Origin: Rotaria macrura
Taxonomy: Eukaryota > Rotifera > Eurotatoria > Philodinida > Philodinidae
Reading direction: 5' to 3'
DNA length: 64,000 nucleotides
NCBI GenBank assembly: GCA_900239685.1
Contig: OENT01000154.1
Span: 118,546-182,545, forward strand
In this document: piece by piece, positions 50,901 through 63,543 of the stretch
Layout of the letters: each line of letters starts with the position of its first letter
Numbering within the stretch: position 1 is the stretch's first letter
The notes under the pieces: generated by a model
Databases searched by the model: none
Seen by the model: the letters and a program-made list of their open reading frames with translations, nothing else
What the model was told of the DNA's origin: nothing
Position numbers and translations under genes: made by a program

Positions 50901-53900
50901 TTTATCATAAAACAATAAACAAAACTGGGCCTAAGGATGATTGTCACACCTGAATTCACTATTCGAGTATCTTGCATATGATTAGCGATAAATTGTACAA
51001 AGTCTATTGCCATATCACGACTGAAGACTGAATCTATGATGCAATGAAAAGTAATGTTTATAGAGCATACAAGAAATATTTTCATAAAACCTTCAGCAGG
51101 ATAATAAACACTAAGAGCCGTAAATGTATTCAAATAAATATCATTCAAATAGATTTCTGGTACAAAACTAAATAGATTGCCTGCTTCCGATGCTGTTTGA
51201 AGAGTACGATGAACACAACGATGCAGTACGACAACGTCACGTCGTTTTTCCTAGAATAAATATTCATTAATTTTTATTTCGTAAAAGAGAAAATAAAAAT
51301 AATTTCATGATTTACATGTGAAAAAACATGTATTGTGATCCAAGATATTTTCCGCGTTAAATCTTCAGTTTGTTGTTCAAAGATCTTTTTTGATCGTAGA
51401 AGTTCTTCACGAATTTCACGACAATCATTTCGAGAGTTTATCAATTTATTGTCAATGTCAGCTAATGATTCATTATATTCTCGTAAACTATCAATAACTT
51501 CAGCAACCTAAATGAAAACAATTAAGCAACAGTTAATATAGGACATGTTAAAGACTTGTTCTTTTCATTTTCCGTCGTATAGAACGAAATCCATAATATA
51601 GATTAAGTTGAACTAATAAATCACATTTCATACGGAAACATTTGAAACATGTGTTGCAGTTCATGACAAGGAAATAAAAGAATTTTATGTTTTTAAATTC
51701 ATATAGTTTTGCTCATTAAAATTCTAGTTTTCAATCGGATATTCCATGATACTCGTGAAATACTAGCCACGAAAAGAAATCTGTTTTAGCTGCTCTCTCT
51801 AAAAATGATGAACTCTTGTCAGGTAATGATGAAATACTTCGCTTTTGTACATAAATTATGATTTACTTTGAGGTAATGTTTGTGAACACCAACATGATAC
51901 AAAAGGACAAGTCCATCAAGTAATTCTGTCAAACTTTCTGAACCAGTAGCATTCGACGATTTTAAATTCTGCCCCAATGAATGACGATAACGATCCCGCC
52001 CATTAACTAAATCAGCTAAAGAAATTACATTTATATATATATATACATATATGAAATTTAAAGTATGTTTTCTAGTTCATCATAGGCTTACACATGTCAT
52101 CATGTCTTGCCGATTGATCGGAAAAAGCTCGTGCGAAAAACGATGTTCCCAGTGATCTTGCTCGTTTTACATCAGCTTTAGAGGAATAACAAAAAAAGTC
52201 ACAATCAATGGTGGTCGTTCGTCCTTGTTACCTGAATATTCTTTTTCTAAATGACTTTGTACACCGCCTAACCTCTGCAAATTAAAATAATCAAAATTGT
52301 TGTCAATAAACTTTTGGCTTGGAACATAGGCAGCATCAAATGATAACGAAGATTCGTGACCCTCATCGAATGACTTTATTTCATGATATTGATTCCAATA
52401 AAATTCGAGCACATGTAATAAACGATGAAAAAGATTTCTTATTGTACCCGGTTGATAATTGTACAACTAAAGAAATAAAATCAAAGCGTAGATTATTTTG
52501 TGAAACGAAAACAAAAAGATATCTTGTCATTTTACTGGTGAATCGGAGAGGTTTTCTTTTAGAAATGAGCGAAATTTCGTAATAAATAAAAACTTCGATG
52601 ATGGCGGATGTTGAATAACATCTGATGGTGTCAATAAAAGTTTCAAAATTTCAATTTGGATATTTTCCAATGATTTAAGATCATCTTTCAATTTCCGACA
52701 TGCTGATAAGCAACTTAAGTCACGTTCAAGATCATTCTGAAATGTAAAATGTTGAATCAAAAGTTTCTTTTTCTTTTCGTTGACACGAGAAAAAGCAGAA
52801 AACTTACTAAATTTAATCTTTTTCGTGACCAACCATCAGGTATTATATTTTTTAATAGATCACTATCCGGTGGTTTAATATCGATAAATAATGGTAATTT
52901 AACTTTGACAAAAAATATGGATTCTAACGATAATTTACGTGTGTCTTCATGTTTTAATATTGCATACAATAGATATAAATACTGACGTTGTTGATCGAAT
53001 GTTAATTGTACAGGTTCAAAAAAATAAAGAACACTCAGTGAAAGAAGTAATTGAGTTAAGAGTGTAAGCAGATCATTAGTCTAGATATGAAACAAGAAAA
53101 CATTTTACGATAAATATTAATTTAGAAAAAAAGTCCAGAAAACAGCAAATTATTCCACATTACTTGGAAAAATGCCCAGAAATAATCAAGGCATGAACAA
53201 ATTTCAACATGTTCACTGTGAATCGATGCATGATTGAGTCTTAATAACATTGGTATAAGACATTCTTGTATAATGTACGATGATGTCTAGTTGAAAAAAC
53301 AACACAATTGTCAAACATTCAATTCATGCTTTTGTCGTTTCATAAGATTGTTATCTTTGCATCAAAAGTAAGAGTGCAAATATGTGAAAATATCAATCAA
53401 TCATGTTTTTCATACTTATGATATATATATATATATAATGTAATTATATTTGACATTAATTGTATCTTATTTATTTAGTATATGCATTTTTTTTTCAAAA
53501 CTGTACGAATCAACTCAACTGTGTTTGACATCTTGTCGAGACACATGGCCTTGAACATATGATGGAGTCAAGGTTGTCACCGATTTATTCTTTATCAGTA
53601 CAAGATTAAGAAAATATTCATCGAAGCTGACAAGATACATATTTGCAGTTCAAAAATAGTTTAAAATGGAAAATCTCCTTCATATTCAAAATAATGATCT
53701 CGCTGTTAAATGAAATACATCAGTTTATAGAACATTATGAAGTTTTCAATCGGGCTGACAGGCTTAAGATGTCGCCAAACATATATATATATATACATAT
53801 ATATTTTAAAAAATTCGGTAATAGTTAATTTACAATCTAGTTTGCTCGTACAACATGTATTGATAGATGTTTAAGTGAATCAAATTTTTTGTTTTCATTG

Positions 53901-55256
53901 AATGTGCATGTCATGAATATTTACTGATAACACTTACAAATAGTGGACATAAACGTTCGATAAGTTGTTGAGTAATAATCATCAGAACAGCATCGGTTTT
54001 CGGATCAGGTAGACTTCGACTTTGTGGTAACTATGTAAGAAAACGAATATTCAACTTGATTTTAACAATAATCTATCATTAAATCAACGATATACTTTCA
54101 ATGAATTCGTATTTTTACTTGATCCATTAGACTTTTGATACCTTCCAAAAGAAATTACTTGTTCAAATATATTTAATAAATAATTTGCTTGTTCAATAAA
54201 TAATTGTGGCTTCTCATCGATTGGTAAATAATTCAATGTTGGATGACGAAATGGTGTGGAACCAAAATTTATTTTAACTCGTTCGTTTTGTGATAATGAT
54301 ATTGCTGGAAAGTAAGCCACGCCTTTTCCACACGGAACATTATCAAAAGCAATACCCAAATCAATACCGTTTCTAGATAAACCAATAGAAAAGAACAGAA
54401 TACTATGATATTTACTTGCTCAAGTTTTGTTTTACCGTTTGAATGATATAGTGCCTTCATCACAATCGATCAAACATGAAATAATATCTCCAGCTAGCCA
54501 AGACTACAAACATGAATTAAACTCTAGTCGAAAGAAAATATTTCTATGAGAGTTGCTTACATCGCCATATTTTGAATTTTGTACATTCCATTTTCTTACG
54601 CGTCCACCATCATAGGAAAATGATGTCCATGTGTCGCCAACACCAATTTCTTGAGAAAAATGACATTTTAATGTACACCAACCAAATTGCATGACACCAC
54701 GAGTTTCAAGCAACACCTCATATTGCCATTTTCCTCGAAAGACGCACACATCAGCTCGAACTGTATTGAAACTACCTATACCAGTATACTAAATGATAAA
54801 TATTATTTGGAAGATTGAATGTTAATTATTTGTTATAATTTATCTAGACGTACATCGAATCGAGCACATTGGATGATTCCAGTGGCTGCGAATAGATTTA
54901 AACTTGTCGTAGAAGGTCCAATACGATTCTCTGCATATTCTAAAGGAAATTTGATGTGAATCCTATTTATTTTGTTCTTCACAGATTGTTTAATCTTATT
55001 TACCTGGTGAAGTTTTCGGACAAGCTGAAGCTATGTTGGAAAGCTTGCAGTCAAGAAATTCAGCCATATCATTTAACTGTTGTGGATAGGAGTTTCTACA
55101 CAAGATCAAAATTATTTGCTTTAGTTAGAGTCAATATTTATTTTTTTATTAATTAAATATTAACCGGTCACTGGAAATTTCTTCGTTTTCATTATGTTTC
55201 GGAAGATTTGTAAAAATATTTGTTAATACATCGTTAAGATTATTTGTGGCTGTCAT
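47933..55256 (-). CDS. RNF123: E3 ubiquitin-protein ligase RNF123 (KPC1)
   Basis: Catalytic subunit of the KPC ubiquitin ligase; in vertebrates it ubiquitinates the CDK inhibitor p27 and drives processing of NF-kB p105. Many short exons run from ATG at 55256 to TGA at 47933. The N-terminal SPRY domain is clear (GKWQYEVLLETRGVMQFGWC, GVGDTWTSFSYDGGRVRKWN, AYFPAISLSQNE). Middle segments match the family: QIEILKLLLTPSD, FLTKFRSFLKEN, VDYFDLQRLGG-like, [79 protein letters not shown]. The C-terminal RING is complete: CIICC, CKHQAC, SCIN and ECFFCK. Start chosen because exon 1 follows the pattern of a short polar N-terminus before SPRY. Two introns are unusually long (about 48602-50027 and 53290-53935). 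It lies near two Rel genes, interesting given its role with NF-kB precursors, but neither Rel protein here has the ankyrin part that RNF123 recognises. Confidence 0.92.
48602..50027. other. 1.4-kb intron of RNF123
   Basis: It lies between the exon ending IERLKMY and the exon starting near ALDNIQPYPMFS. It is over ten times longer than typical introns here, so it probably contains an insertion. Internal frames such as 48648-48839 (-) and 49526-49768 (+) show no recognisable domain. Confidence 0.6.
53290..53935. other. ~650-bp intron of RNF123
   Basis: Long AT-rich intron with two short TA-repeat runs (about 53421-53437 and 53781-53805). No open frame of note. Confidence 0.55.
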
Positions 55257-56799
55257 GAAAATGATTATTGAAAATCGATTTGTTCTAAATTAAATAGATA
55301 AGAGATTAAGTAAAAACAATACTAAAGTACGAGTCAAATGTCAGAACAATCTTTTTTCTCATGAACATCTATGAAATGTAGAGATTATTCAACGAATCAT
55401 ATCATCATAGAAGTTTTGATCATATGCTATTTTTTATAGTGTGTTTGAGTGACATCTGTTGACCTATGACAATATAAGCTTATACTCTCGTCAAGACAAT
55501 GGGTTATAAGTTTAGATCTAACTGAAAATTGAACATCGTTTTCTTTTCGTATGACAGAAGTATTAATCGTCATATCAATCAATAAATATATTTGTAACTG
55601 AAATAAAGAAGTTATTTTCTAGTTTTTTACATGTTTCATCCGCTTAATATTCTCATGAAACATCTTGAAAATAACTTGATTTACAGTGATTATTGTTCAA
55701 ATTGATGCTCTAAGGTTTAACGTTGCTTTTTAATGGTCATCTATAGATAGACTAGACAAGCGAATTCTTTCATGGAAATTATTTATCAAAAGAATAACCT
55801 CACAAGATAATGAGAATCTAATTTTTCTCATGTAGTATGAACTCACTTTCATACTTATTTCATAATTTCCTGTCATACGATCTAAATAAGATTAAAAAGA
55901 TAGAATTCATTTAATAAGGATAAAAAATAGGATGTCACTCATGTGTAGACTTCAACGAGCAATACAGTGTTTTTTATGCGATTCCGTTTAAGATTTTCAA
56001 TCATCAGCGATTGTTCCAGCCACTTGTACGGCTCTCCGAAAATTTATTACCTTTTCAAGACTTCAATCGATTTACAGAAACAAATTTATAGTATTCAACG
56101 AAACATTCGGGAAGAACGTTTTCGATCTGTTAGTGATATGTCAATATTGTACTCTATAACATGTTGTTATTCTTGCTACTTCGACGTGTCTAGGTAATAA
56201 TAAAAACATTGATTGATTATATAAGTCACTTAAATAAAATATATTGCAATACTGTTCATCGAAAAATTTTCATATTTTACATATTTAATTTTATCACACA
56301 ATCATGCACAAAAAAACCTAATAGATTGTGTAGGACGTCCAGTGAAATACTTTCAAATACAATAATTTGTTCTGTCGATGAAGGACAATCAGTATTTTCA
56401 GCATGTATACGAAAGAAACTCTGTATTCATCAATCATTTCCTATACTGTTCGTTTCCATCGCATCATTGTTCTCCCTATGGGTGTTGTCAATGACTCAAA
56501 TCAAAATGACCACATCATACATTTAAACAATTGTAGTTAAGATATCTCTTGATATTATAGAGGTGCCTCATAGCAATCCATGTACAAGATGTATGTCAGT
56601 AGAATGTAATATGTTTCATATCTACAAGATCTGTTTACATGGCAATTCTAATTATTTTTATACCGTTGAATGATATTATTATGTTGGAGTACTTCTAATC
56701 AGAATTGTAAAAATTCTATTTTTTACTCTTTGGCAATGTAAAAATAAAAGGAGTGGAAACAAAAAATAGATCAAAAACAACTTTATTATAATTATAACT
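55257..56799. other. Intergenic between RNF123 and MOCS3
   Basis: Promoter side of RNF123 and 3' flank of MOCS3. Short plus-strand frames (55967-56526) have no motifs. Confidence 0.55.
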
Positions 56800-58017
56800 T
56801 TAATATAACGGAAATGTCGAATCAACATCTGCATGCCATGCTTGAAAACCACCTTCTAGATCCTTTATCTTTTCATCTATTCTATCAACATCTGACAATA
56901 ATTCTTTTAACCGTTTGACTGCTAATTGCGAATCATTTCCACGGCGACAAACAATTACAACTTGTTCATGTTTTTCTACATTTGATCGTAATTCAGAACG
57001 TAATTGTTCATCATTATTATACAATAGACGATCCATTGGTAAATGAAATGAATTTTCAAATTGAGCTATATCAAGTTCATGCTCTGGTCTTACATCAATG
57101 ATAAATGGTGGTACATTCGACTTTGCTAAATCATGACTTGTAATACGTTCACTTTTATTCAATAAACTTCTTCGACAAGGTTGATCATTGCTACACTGGC
57201 CGAATAGAGGAGATGCTGGTTGATGAATAATACTTGGATTCGATCCACATACTGCACATGATGCTTGTCGATTACGCAATTTTATTGTTCGAAAACTCAT
57301 TGATAAACCATCGACAAGTAACATTCGATTAGCAAGAACGTCACCAATTTTCGTTAAAATTTTCATGGCTTCAAGAGCTTGTAAGCTTCCCAATGTTCCG
57401 CACATAGGACCAACGACACCAACATCAGAACATGTTGACACTGTTTCTGCTGGTGGTGCTTGTGGATACAAACATCGATAGCATGGCCCATTCTTCTCAA
57501 TATAATTCCATACAGTTAACTGTCCTTCGAAACGAATCACACTTGCTGATACCAGTGGTTTTCGACAAAGAACACATGCATCGTTGATTAAATAACGCGT
57601 TATAACATTATCTGTACAATCAAGTATGACATCATATTGTTTAACAATATCCATTATATTTTCATGTGTTAACAATTGATTGTAGGTATCAATTTTCAAG
57701 GATGAATTGATTTGTGAACAAGCCAATTGTGCCGATTCAACTTTCGTTTTATCTATTGTTGTTTCACGATGAATTATTTGTCGATGAAGGTTTGATATAT
57801 CAACATTATCGTGATCGGCTAAACCAAGTCGGCTAATACCAGATGAAGCTAGATAAAGAGCAACTGGTGAACCTAAACCACCACAACCGATAATCAATGC
57901 CGATGAATTTTTCAGACGTTCTTGAGCATGAACACCAAAGTCAGAAAGTATTAATTGACGCGAATAACGTCGTATGTCATCATTAGATAATGAATGATTA
58001 CGTACATATTTATTCAT
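56800..58017 (-). CDS. MOCS3: Adenylyltransferase and sulfurtransferase MOCS3/Uba4
   Basis: Intronless, complete, 405 residues. Activates the sulfur-carrier proteins URM1 and MOCS2A by C-terminal adenylation and thiocarboxylation, serving tRNA wobble-uridine thiolation and molybdenum-cofactor synthesis in the cytosol. The E1-like ThiF domain has the nucleotide loop GCGGLGSP (residues 44-51), the ISNLHRQ motif and DCTDN. Two CxxC pairs (C179/C182 and C254/C257) bind structural zinc. C196 in STCSDVGV is the conserved active-site Cys of the E1 domain. The C-terminal rhodanese domain has IIDVRPEHELDIA and the active-site loop CRRGNDS (C357), with the persulfide-carrying Cys intact, and ends STFPLY as in the human protein. 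An in-frame stop directly upstream of the ATG supports the start. The long N-terminal extension of vertebrate MOCS3 is absent. Confidence 0.95.
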   Translation of the reverse strand: MNKYVRNHSLSNDDIRRYSRQLILSDFGVHAQERLKNSSALIIGCGGLGSPVALYLASSGISRLGLADHDNVDISNLHRQIIHRETTIDKTKVESAQLACSQINSSLKIDTYNQLLTHENIMDIVKQYDVILDCTDNVITRYLINDACVLCRKPLVSASVIRFEGQLTVWNYIEKNGPCYRCLYPQAPPAETVSTCSDVGVVGPMCGTLGSLQALEAMKILTKIGDVLANRMLLVDGLSMSFRTIKLRNRQASCAVCGSNPSIIHQPASPLFGQCSNDQPCRRSLLNKSERITSHDLAKSNVPPFIIDVRPEHELDIAQFENSFHLPMDRLLYNNDEQLRSELRSNVEKHEQVVIVCRRGNDSQLAVKRLKELLSDVDRIDEKIKDLEGGFQAWHADVDSTFPLY

Positions 58018-60073
58018 CTAGAATGGTGGTACTTTTCGTCTACATGAAGCAATAACAAGACAAAGTTGTTCATCGGTCAAACGCAGACGTTGTAAGTATG
58101 AGAAAAAACATCGATTCGCGTTATGAATTGAATGATTATGATGAATTTACTGCTTAGTGAATACATGTTAAACTCGTCTGAATGTTCATTGATTGCTAGT
58201 TACAATTCATTTTTTCCATGTATGAACATTAATTATTACATGCTTTATAGTCAAGTAGACGTAATGAATCCTAGACAAGATTGATCAACATCTTGTCATT
58301 CAAAAAGAATCTTAATGTGTGAATATTAATTTTTGTTTTACTTACATATATTTCATGAGAAGATAGAAAATGACGAATCTACTCGTGAAAATTTGCTTCT
58401 GATTTGAGAAGTTTTCATGCAGTGATCAGTTTCTCATAATCGCCAATAATGATTTCTGAATCATGCACCGTCGACTCATATTCTTTGTTTCACAAAGCAA
58501 GAAATTCGTATCGAAACACAGGATTCACCCGAATTACGGATACTGTTGATTGATCCTATCTACTTCTATTTCAAGCATGCCCTGCTAGAAAACCACGATG
58601 CTTATGATACTGATCATCAATGAAAAGATGGAGTACAACTGTTGTTAACCCACTTTTAAAAATTATTCAAGCTAAACACGATCGATAATTAAATAACTCA
58701 AATGAAACGGGATCTCACTGCATGAAGGAAATTTACGTAAAACAAATGTGGATACCATCGTGATATGTTCGCGTGTATATTGAGAAATTTACAATTTTTC
58801 GATTTGAGAAGCATCATGATTATTTCAACAGTTAAATTTTTTAGTACCCAAAGCTAGAAAACATTGAATCTTAAGATTTACCGAGGAATTACTCCAAGTA
58901 TTTTATCGCATAAGATAAATTTCATCCAATAAATATCACCACAAAGCCCTCTATGACCTTCCATCAAAATATATCCTTTCCCATCGAAAAACTATATTTT
59001 TTTTTCATGAAAAAACACAAAAGGAGCCGGCAGTTACCTGCGATCTCCCATCTTCCAGCCAAAAGTCTGGAGACTGGTCTACGAAAGATTTATTTCAGAA
59101 AAAATAATTCTTTCAATTTAAAATGGATATTTCTATGGAAGGTTATAGAGGATCATGTAATGATTTTTATTGGATGAAATTTATTTTACGTGATGAAAAT
59201 ACCAATGACAAAAATATATGTATCTTACGCGATTGATTGAACGGTATCCGACGACTTTTATTGAAATCAACATAAGCTCATTTTTCAGAAATTTCAACGA
59301 GGAAATTTCGGGAAACCTTGAATCATGTCATTGAGATTACAAGAAAAAACAATACATTATACGAGAGCCGTTTTCTTCCTAGATTTATCCGAAATTGAAC
59401 ATGTGATAAATTGAAATCCTTGACTTTCATTCTATATTCGGTTTAACTGTTGATCATTTATACTCATATGATACAGGAAAATTCGCTACCACCTTGGGGT
59501 ATATGACAGCGAAGAACACAATCAACATACTCAAAATTCTCACAGTAAATATAATAGCTCCATCATGATGGAAATATTGTAGAAAATGAGCAGATCCTTC
59601 ACGCAAAATATTTCCTTATTAGTGAATCTAGGTCATGAAAGTTCAGAAAAGAATGATAAAAATGAACGGAGTCTCTTTTAGACTGACTAGAACGTGCTAG
59701 GATGGGGAGGAAATGACTGATCTCTGGGAATGATGTGGCGGTGTTGTGCCCTCAATAACAGCTTTCATAGTCCTGCTTATGTCCTAAACGTTTCAGTTAA
59801 AACGGATGCTTCTCTTGTAAAGCAATACCTTTGCAGCTATTCCTATTTTTTCACAACAGCAACCAGGTGAAGAATTGTCGCTATCCATGTTTTCTCCAAA
59901 AGTTTTCTTCGTACGACACCGTAAAGTGGTCGTATTTTAGCGGAAATACGGCCGCATGCGGTCACTATACTATACGAAAAGGGAAAACGTGCGATGAGCA
60001 TACCGTCGTAAATCATGGTCCCAGATTGCGGTGCAATGTCATACTATCACGGCTGTTTTCGGTATATTAGGGC
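58018..60073. other. Intergenic between MOCS3 and the hAT-like element
   Basis: No supported gene. A short minus-strand frame at about 58019-58096 ends just before MOCS3 and looks mildly protein-like but has no identifiable partner exon. From about 59690 to 60073 base composition is less AT-rich and includes the perfect palindrome CCGCATGCGG near 59951-59960. This may be another mobile sequence into which the hAT-like element inserted. Confidence 0.5.
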
Positions 60074-60081
60074 GTAGAAAT
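60074..60081. repeat. Left target-site duplication
   Basis: GTAGAAAT immediately before the left inverted repeat of the hAT-like element; identical copy at 61801-61808. Confidence 0.9.
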
Positions 60082-61800
60082 CATAGATGTCCATGGCGGC
60101 GCGACCGCTGCCGCGGTAGCGGCAAAAAATTTTAATAAGAAGTCGCGGCGCGGTAGGTTTTCCAAAATCCTATCGCGGTGGCGGCGCGGCAGCGGTTAAA
60201 AGTTTTGAAGAGAAAATTTCCATTTTTGTATAGAGAAATCATAGACTTGAGATCATTATTGTAACATAATTTGCGTCATAGAATTTTTCTCGGTCAGTGT
60301 AGTATTATATCTATTTCTTCATTTAAAACAAGCACAAGTGTTACTAGAAAACGACTGAATGATGATAGTATGTCAGAGCTTGTTACTTTATGTTCCTGAA
60401 TATATTTGTGATTTTGTTTTACTTGATATACATATATCAATAGTTAATAATACGTAACCATATAGTAATTTCAGGTCTGTTATGATGGTCCATTAATAAA
60501 TACTGGCATTTTTTAGTCCGAAGTTTCGTTTACTTTATGTGCACTATAGCAACATTGGTAAATTTCTTTAAGAATTTTTCATACAGTGAATGAAACAATA
60601 TGCTTTTTTTCATTGATTATACTTTGTTTATATCAATCCAATGTTTGTTTCTTCTAATTACGTCTGCGTTAATGAGTTCTTATAGAGTTGTTTCAGCCTC
60701 AGCGTTTGACAAGTTTTACGACCTTAAGGATTTCCTTGTTGGAGTTTCACATTTTACTGTGACATATGACTTAAGGTACCATACTACTAGATAATTGCTA
60801 TGCATATAAATAAACACGTCACTGGTGGTGGATATCAAAAGTGTGTACTTTGTTTTTCTCGTTAATTAGAAGCAAAGAAAACCGAATTCAATGAATGTGA
60901 TTAATATTGCTGCTTTCATTATTGACGATAGAAAATGATCNATGACTATATATAAGGGAATGTTCAAAGTATTCATTAATTGAAAAGATCCCTAGTGTCA
61001 GATACATCAAAAAGAAAATAAATTAACTATTACTGTCAGTAACAAGAACCTGAACTCAATCCTCTTTTCTACCCCATCTTTCAACCTTGACATATTTTGT
61101 GATAATGCAAATGCGAGATAGCTGGGAGACAAAAACGAACAGATAATACATATTGACTATGGGTAGAATGAAAACAAAGACAAAGAGAACAGAGGTAGTT
61201 ACTGTAGACATTTAGAGAAGAACGAATGGTCTTTTTTCATATATTTACTGTTTATGATTGGTGGAATATACAAACAATTGTTCCCCAAACTAAATTATTA
61301 TTTGATACACTCTATAGAAACTATAGTTGATTTTTGACTATCGATATTTCTTTCTATTCTAGGTATAAGAAGATTTAATTCTATCGTTCTTTTAATCTTA
61401 CATTGAATATATTAATTATTAATATTTTTAAAAATATTTTTTGCCTTACATTTTTTTATTATTGATTGAATAATTAAAATCTAACTGCAACTTTGATAGA
61501 TTCACGTTTTGTCTCACACTTTATTACATGCAAATTTTATAAGATTCATTTTCTTATTTTGGGGACTAGAACGTTGTTAAGCCTACGTTTTTACATAGCG
61601 CCGCGGCAGCGGTAGAATTTTTTCTTAATAAGCCGCGGTGCGGCAGCGGCGCGGTTAACTTCGATATCATCACGTCGCGGCAGCGGTGCGGTAGCTTTCC
61701 TTTTTCATAGTGTCGCGGTGCGGTGGCGGCGCGGTATCAACTTTTGGAAAACCATCACGGCGCGGTCGCGGCAGACCTTCAACCGCGATGGACATCTATG
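60082..61800. mobile_element. Non-autonomous hAT-like DNA transposon (1,719 bp)
   Basis: It is flanked by an exact 8-bp direct repeat GTAGAAAT (60074-60081 and 61801-61808), the target-site duplication size of the hAT superfamily. The ends are inverted repeats: CATAGATGTCCAT(g/c)GCGG reading inward from both sides. Each end then carries an array of GC-rich motifs (GCGGYRGCGG, GCGGCGCGG), about 110 bp on the left and 200 bp on the right, in striking contrast to the AT-rich core. The 1.3-kb core has no transposase; the longest frame (60600-60794, 64 residues) has no DDE or BED-finger features. It would depend on a transposase encoded elsewhere. One unresolved base lies at 60941. Confidence 0.88.
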
Positions 61801-61808
61801 GTAGAAAT
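61801..61808. repeat. Right target-site duplication
   Basis: GTAGAAAT immediately after the right inverted repeat; identical to 60074-60081. The perfect match suggests a fairly recent insertion. Confidence 0.9.
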
Positions 61809-62436
61809 GGCTATTCACAATGAATACATCGTAATTTAAGGAGGATTATAGCCGTCTTCCTAGGGCGCTGACATATGCGAAAAGATTGCGCCGGAATGTA
61901 ATTATTTGAGTAGATGCATGCATATGTGATTTATCATTTTCTAAAACAGACTTTCCCAAAGATTTATAGGTCTCTAGAAAAGAACCTGGCAAGGCTTTGG
62001 ATCAGAAATTGATTCAATTATAGCGTGTCAATCCGCTCAGCAATTTAGCACAATATTTCACAAGAAAATATCGAAAAAAACTTACTCACCTATCAACTTT
62101 ATGTTAACAATAGTTATCATAATCCAATCAAAACTAAATTAGAAAACACGGGAGCTCAAGGCGCAAAACCGATCTGAAAACGTACCGTCACGTATATACT
62201 AAATACTACAATGGAATAACGTGTGTTTCAGCCAATATTTTACCGAATGCTGCTACTTATATATCCTAATCGTGTTAAATGCAGAATCTCATGGAACATT
62301 TCCTGGGCTATTTAATAATTTGTTCAAAAACCCACGGTTTCTGGTCGGATATCCAGTTTCAGGCATCCATGTTAAAATTTCATGAAAATCTAAGTTGATA
62401 TTCAGAATTAGCGCATTAAACGACATCGATTGTTAT
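61809..62436. other. Spacer between the two mobile elements
   Basis: No gene or clear repeat recognised. Confidence 0.5.
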
Positions 62437-63092
62437 GCAGCGAAACGTAGAATAGCCGACTCCGGGACTCCGTTTCACTCCTAATAATGCTGGAGCCATG
62501 AAGTACTCAAAACTAGAATATTGCACAGTGTAATTTCCGTATATTACAAGTTGAGCACTCATCTTGTTAATGAATACTGAATTAAGTAATCATTAGGTAA
62601 CTTAGTACAAACAGGAATACGAGCCTAATTAGCATCAATTAAACTTAGTAATCGTCTAATTGTCAGTAACTAAGCTCAGTACTCATGTAGTTAGTTCTAA
62701 TTAAGATCAACTGTCATCTAATTAGAACTAATTTAGACTAATCTTCACGTAACTTGGGGACCTCAACTTAGTATAGAACTAAATTAGTGATAATTCCTTG
62801 AATACTCACTTTAATTGATTCTAATTAGTTATTGGCTAAACTTAATTAGTGCTAGTTACGTGATAGGTTACCTGCATTTTTGCTTGTTAGCTAAGAGCAG
62901 ATCTCACTTAGTGCTAATTAGATGAGTATACCATTTAGTACTTGCTGATTTAATGAGTGCTTAGTTGAGTCCTCATTAATTAGGAGGATACTCAGGTTCT
63001 GATATATGGAAAAGAAAATATGCCAGATTGCATATTTGACGACTTCAGGGCATCACAGGACTGGAGCCTGCTATTCTCTCACGGTATTTAGC
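62437..63092. repeat. Large imperfect inverted-repeat element with CTAATTAGT motif array
   Basis: Outer arms pair: AGAATAGC(c/a)G(a/g)CTCC near 62449 with its inverse near 63069, GCC(a/c)TGAAGT near 62494 with its inverse near 63046, and AATAT(t)GCA plus TTTCC(g/a)TATAT near 62518-62545 with the inverse near 63002-63034. Between them, about 62550-62990, the sequence is dominated by degenerate copies of TTAGTNCTAATTAG in both orientations. No coding potential. It looks like a foldback or MITE-type element; target duplication not identified. Confidence 0.65.
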
Positions 63093-63543
63093 TAAAGAGA
63101 TTTTTCAAAAGAAACTAGTTGTAAGAAAAAAACAATTAGGCAAAATATTCGGTTTTTTACAATGGATAGGAGTTGATTTGCTAATTCTTTGATTTGTTCG
63201 AAAGCAGGAGTTCAATAAATCATTCGTTTATTCTCGCGTTTTAATTGATCACAAATGCGTGCATATAATCATCATCATCATATGCATCACATGATTGAAA
63301 TGGGGGAGCACGTTCTGCAATAGATTAATGAAGTGTCATTAAATCAAGAACACATCAAATAAATTCATGATTAACTAATTGGCGATGATCGAGAGAATTT
63401 GCCTCGAACAAAAGAAAAAAATTATTCAGTGTCATAAAAAATATGACTTAATGAAATGAAATAATTGCTTTACGCTTAATATGAGTAATTAATAATCTCG
63501 AGAAAAATTGAATATAGTTAGCACGCATTAGTTTATCTTTATT

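Noticed and set aside
58019..58096. Minus-strand frame reading LQRLRLTDEQLCLVIASCRR just upstream of MOCS3
   Set aside because: It ends in a stop before the MOCS3 ATG and does not resemble the MOCS3 N-terminus; no second exon found. Possibly chance or an unknown gene's last exon.
60600..60794. 64-residue frame inside the hAT-like element
   Set aside because: No BED finger, DDE catalytic core or hAT dimerisation motif; treated as non-coding.
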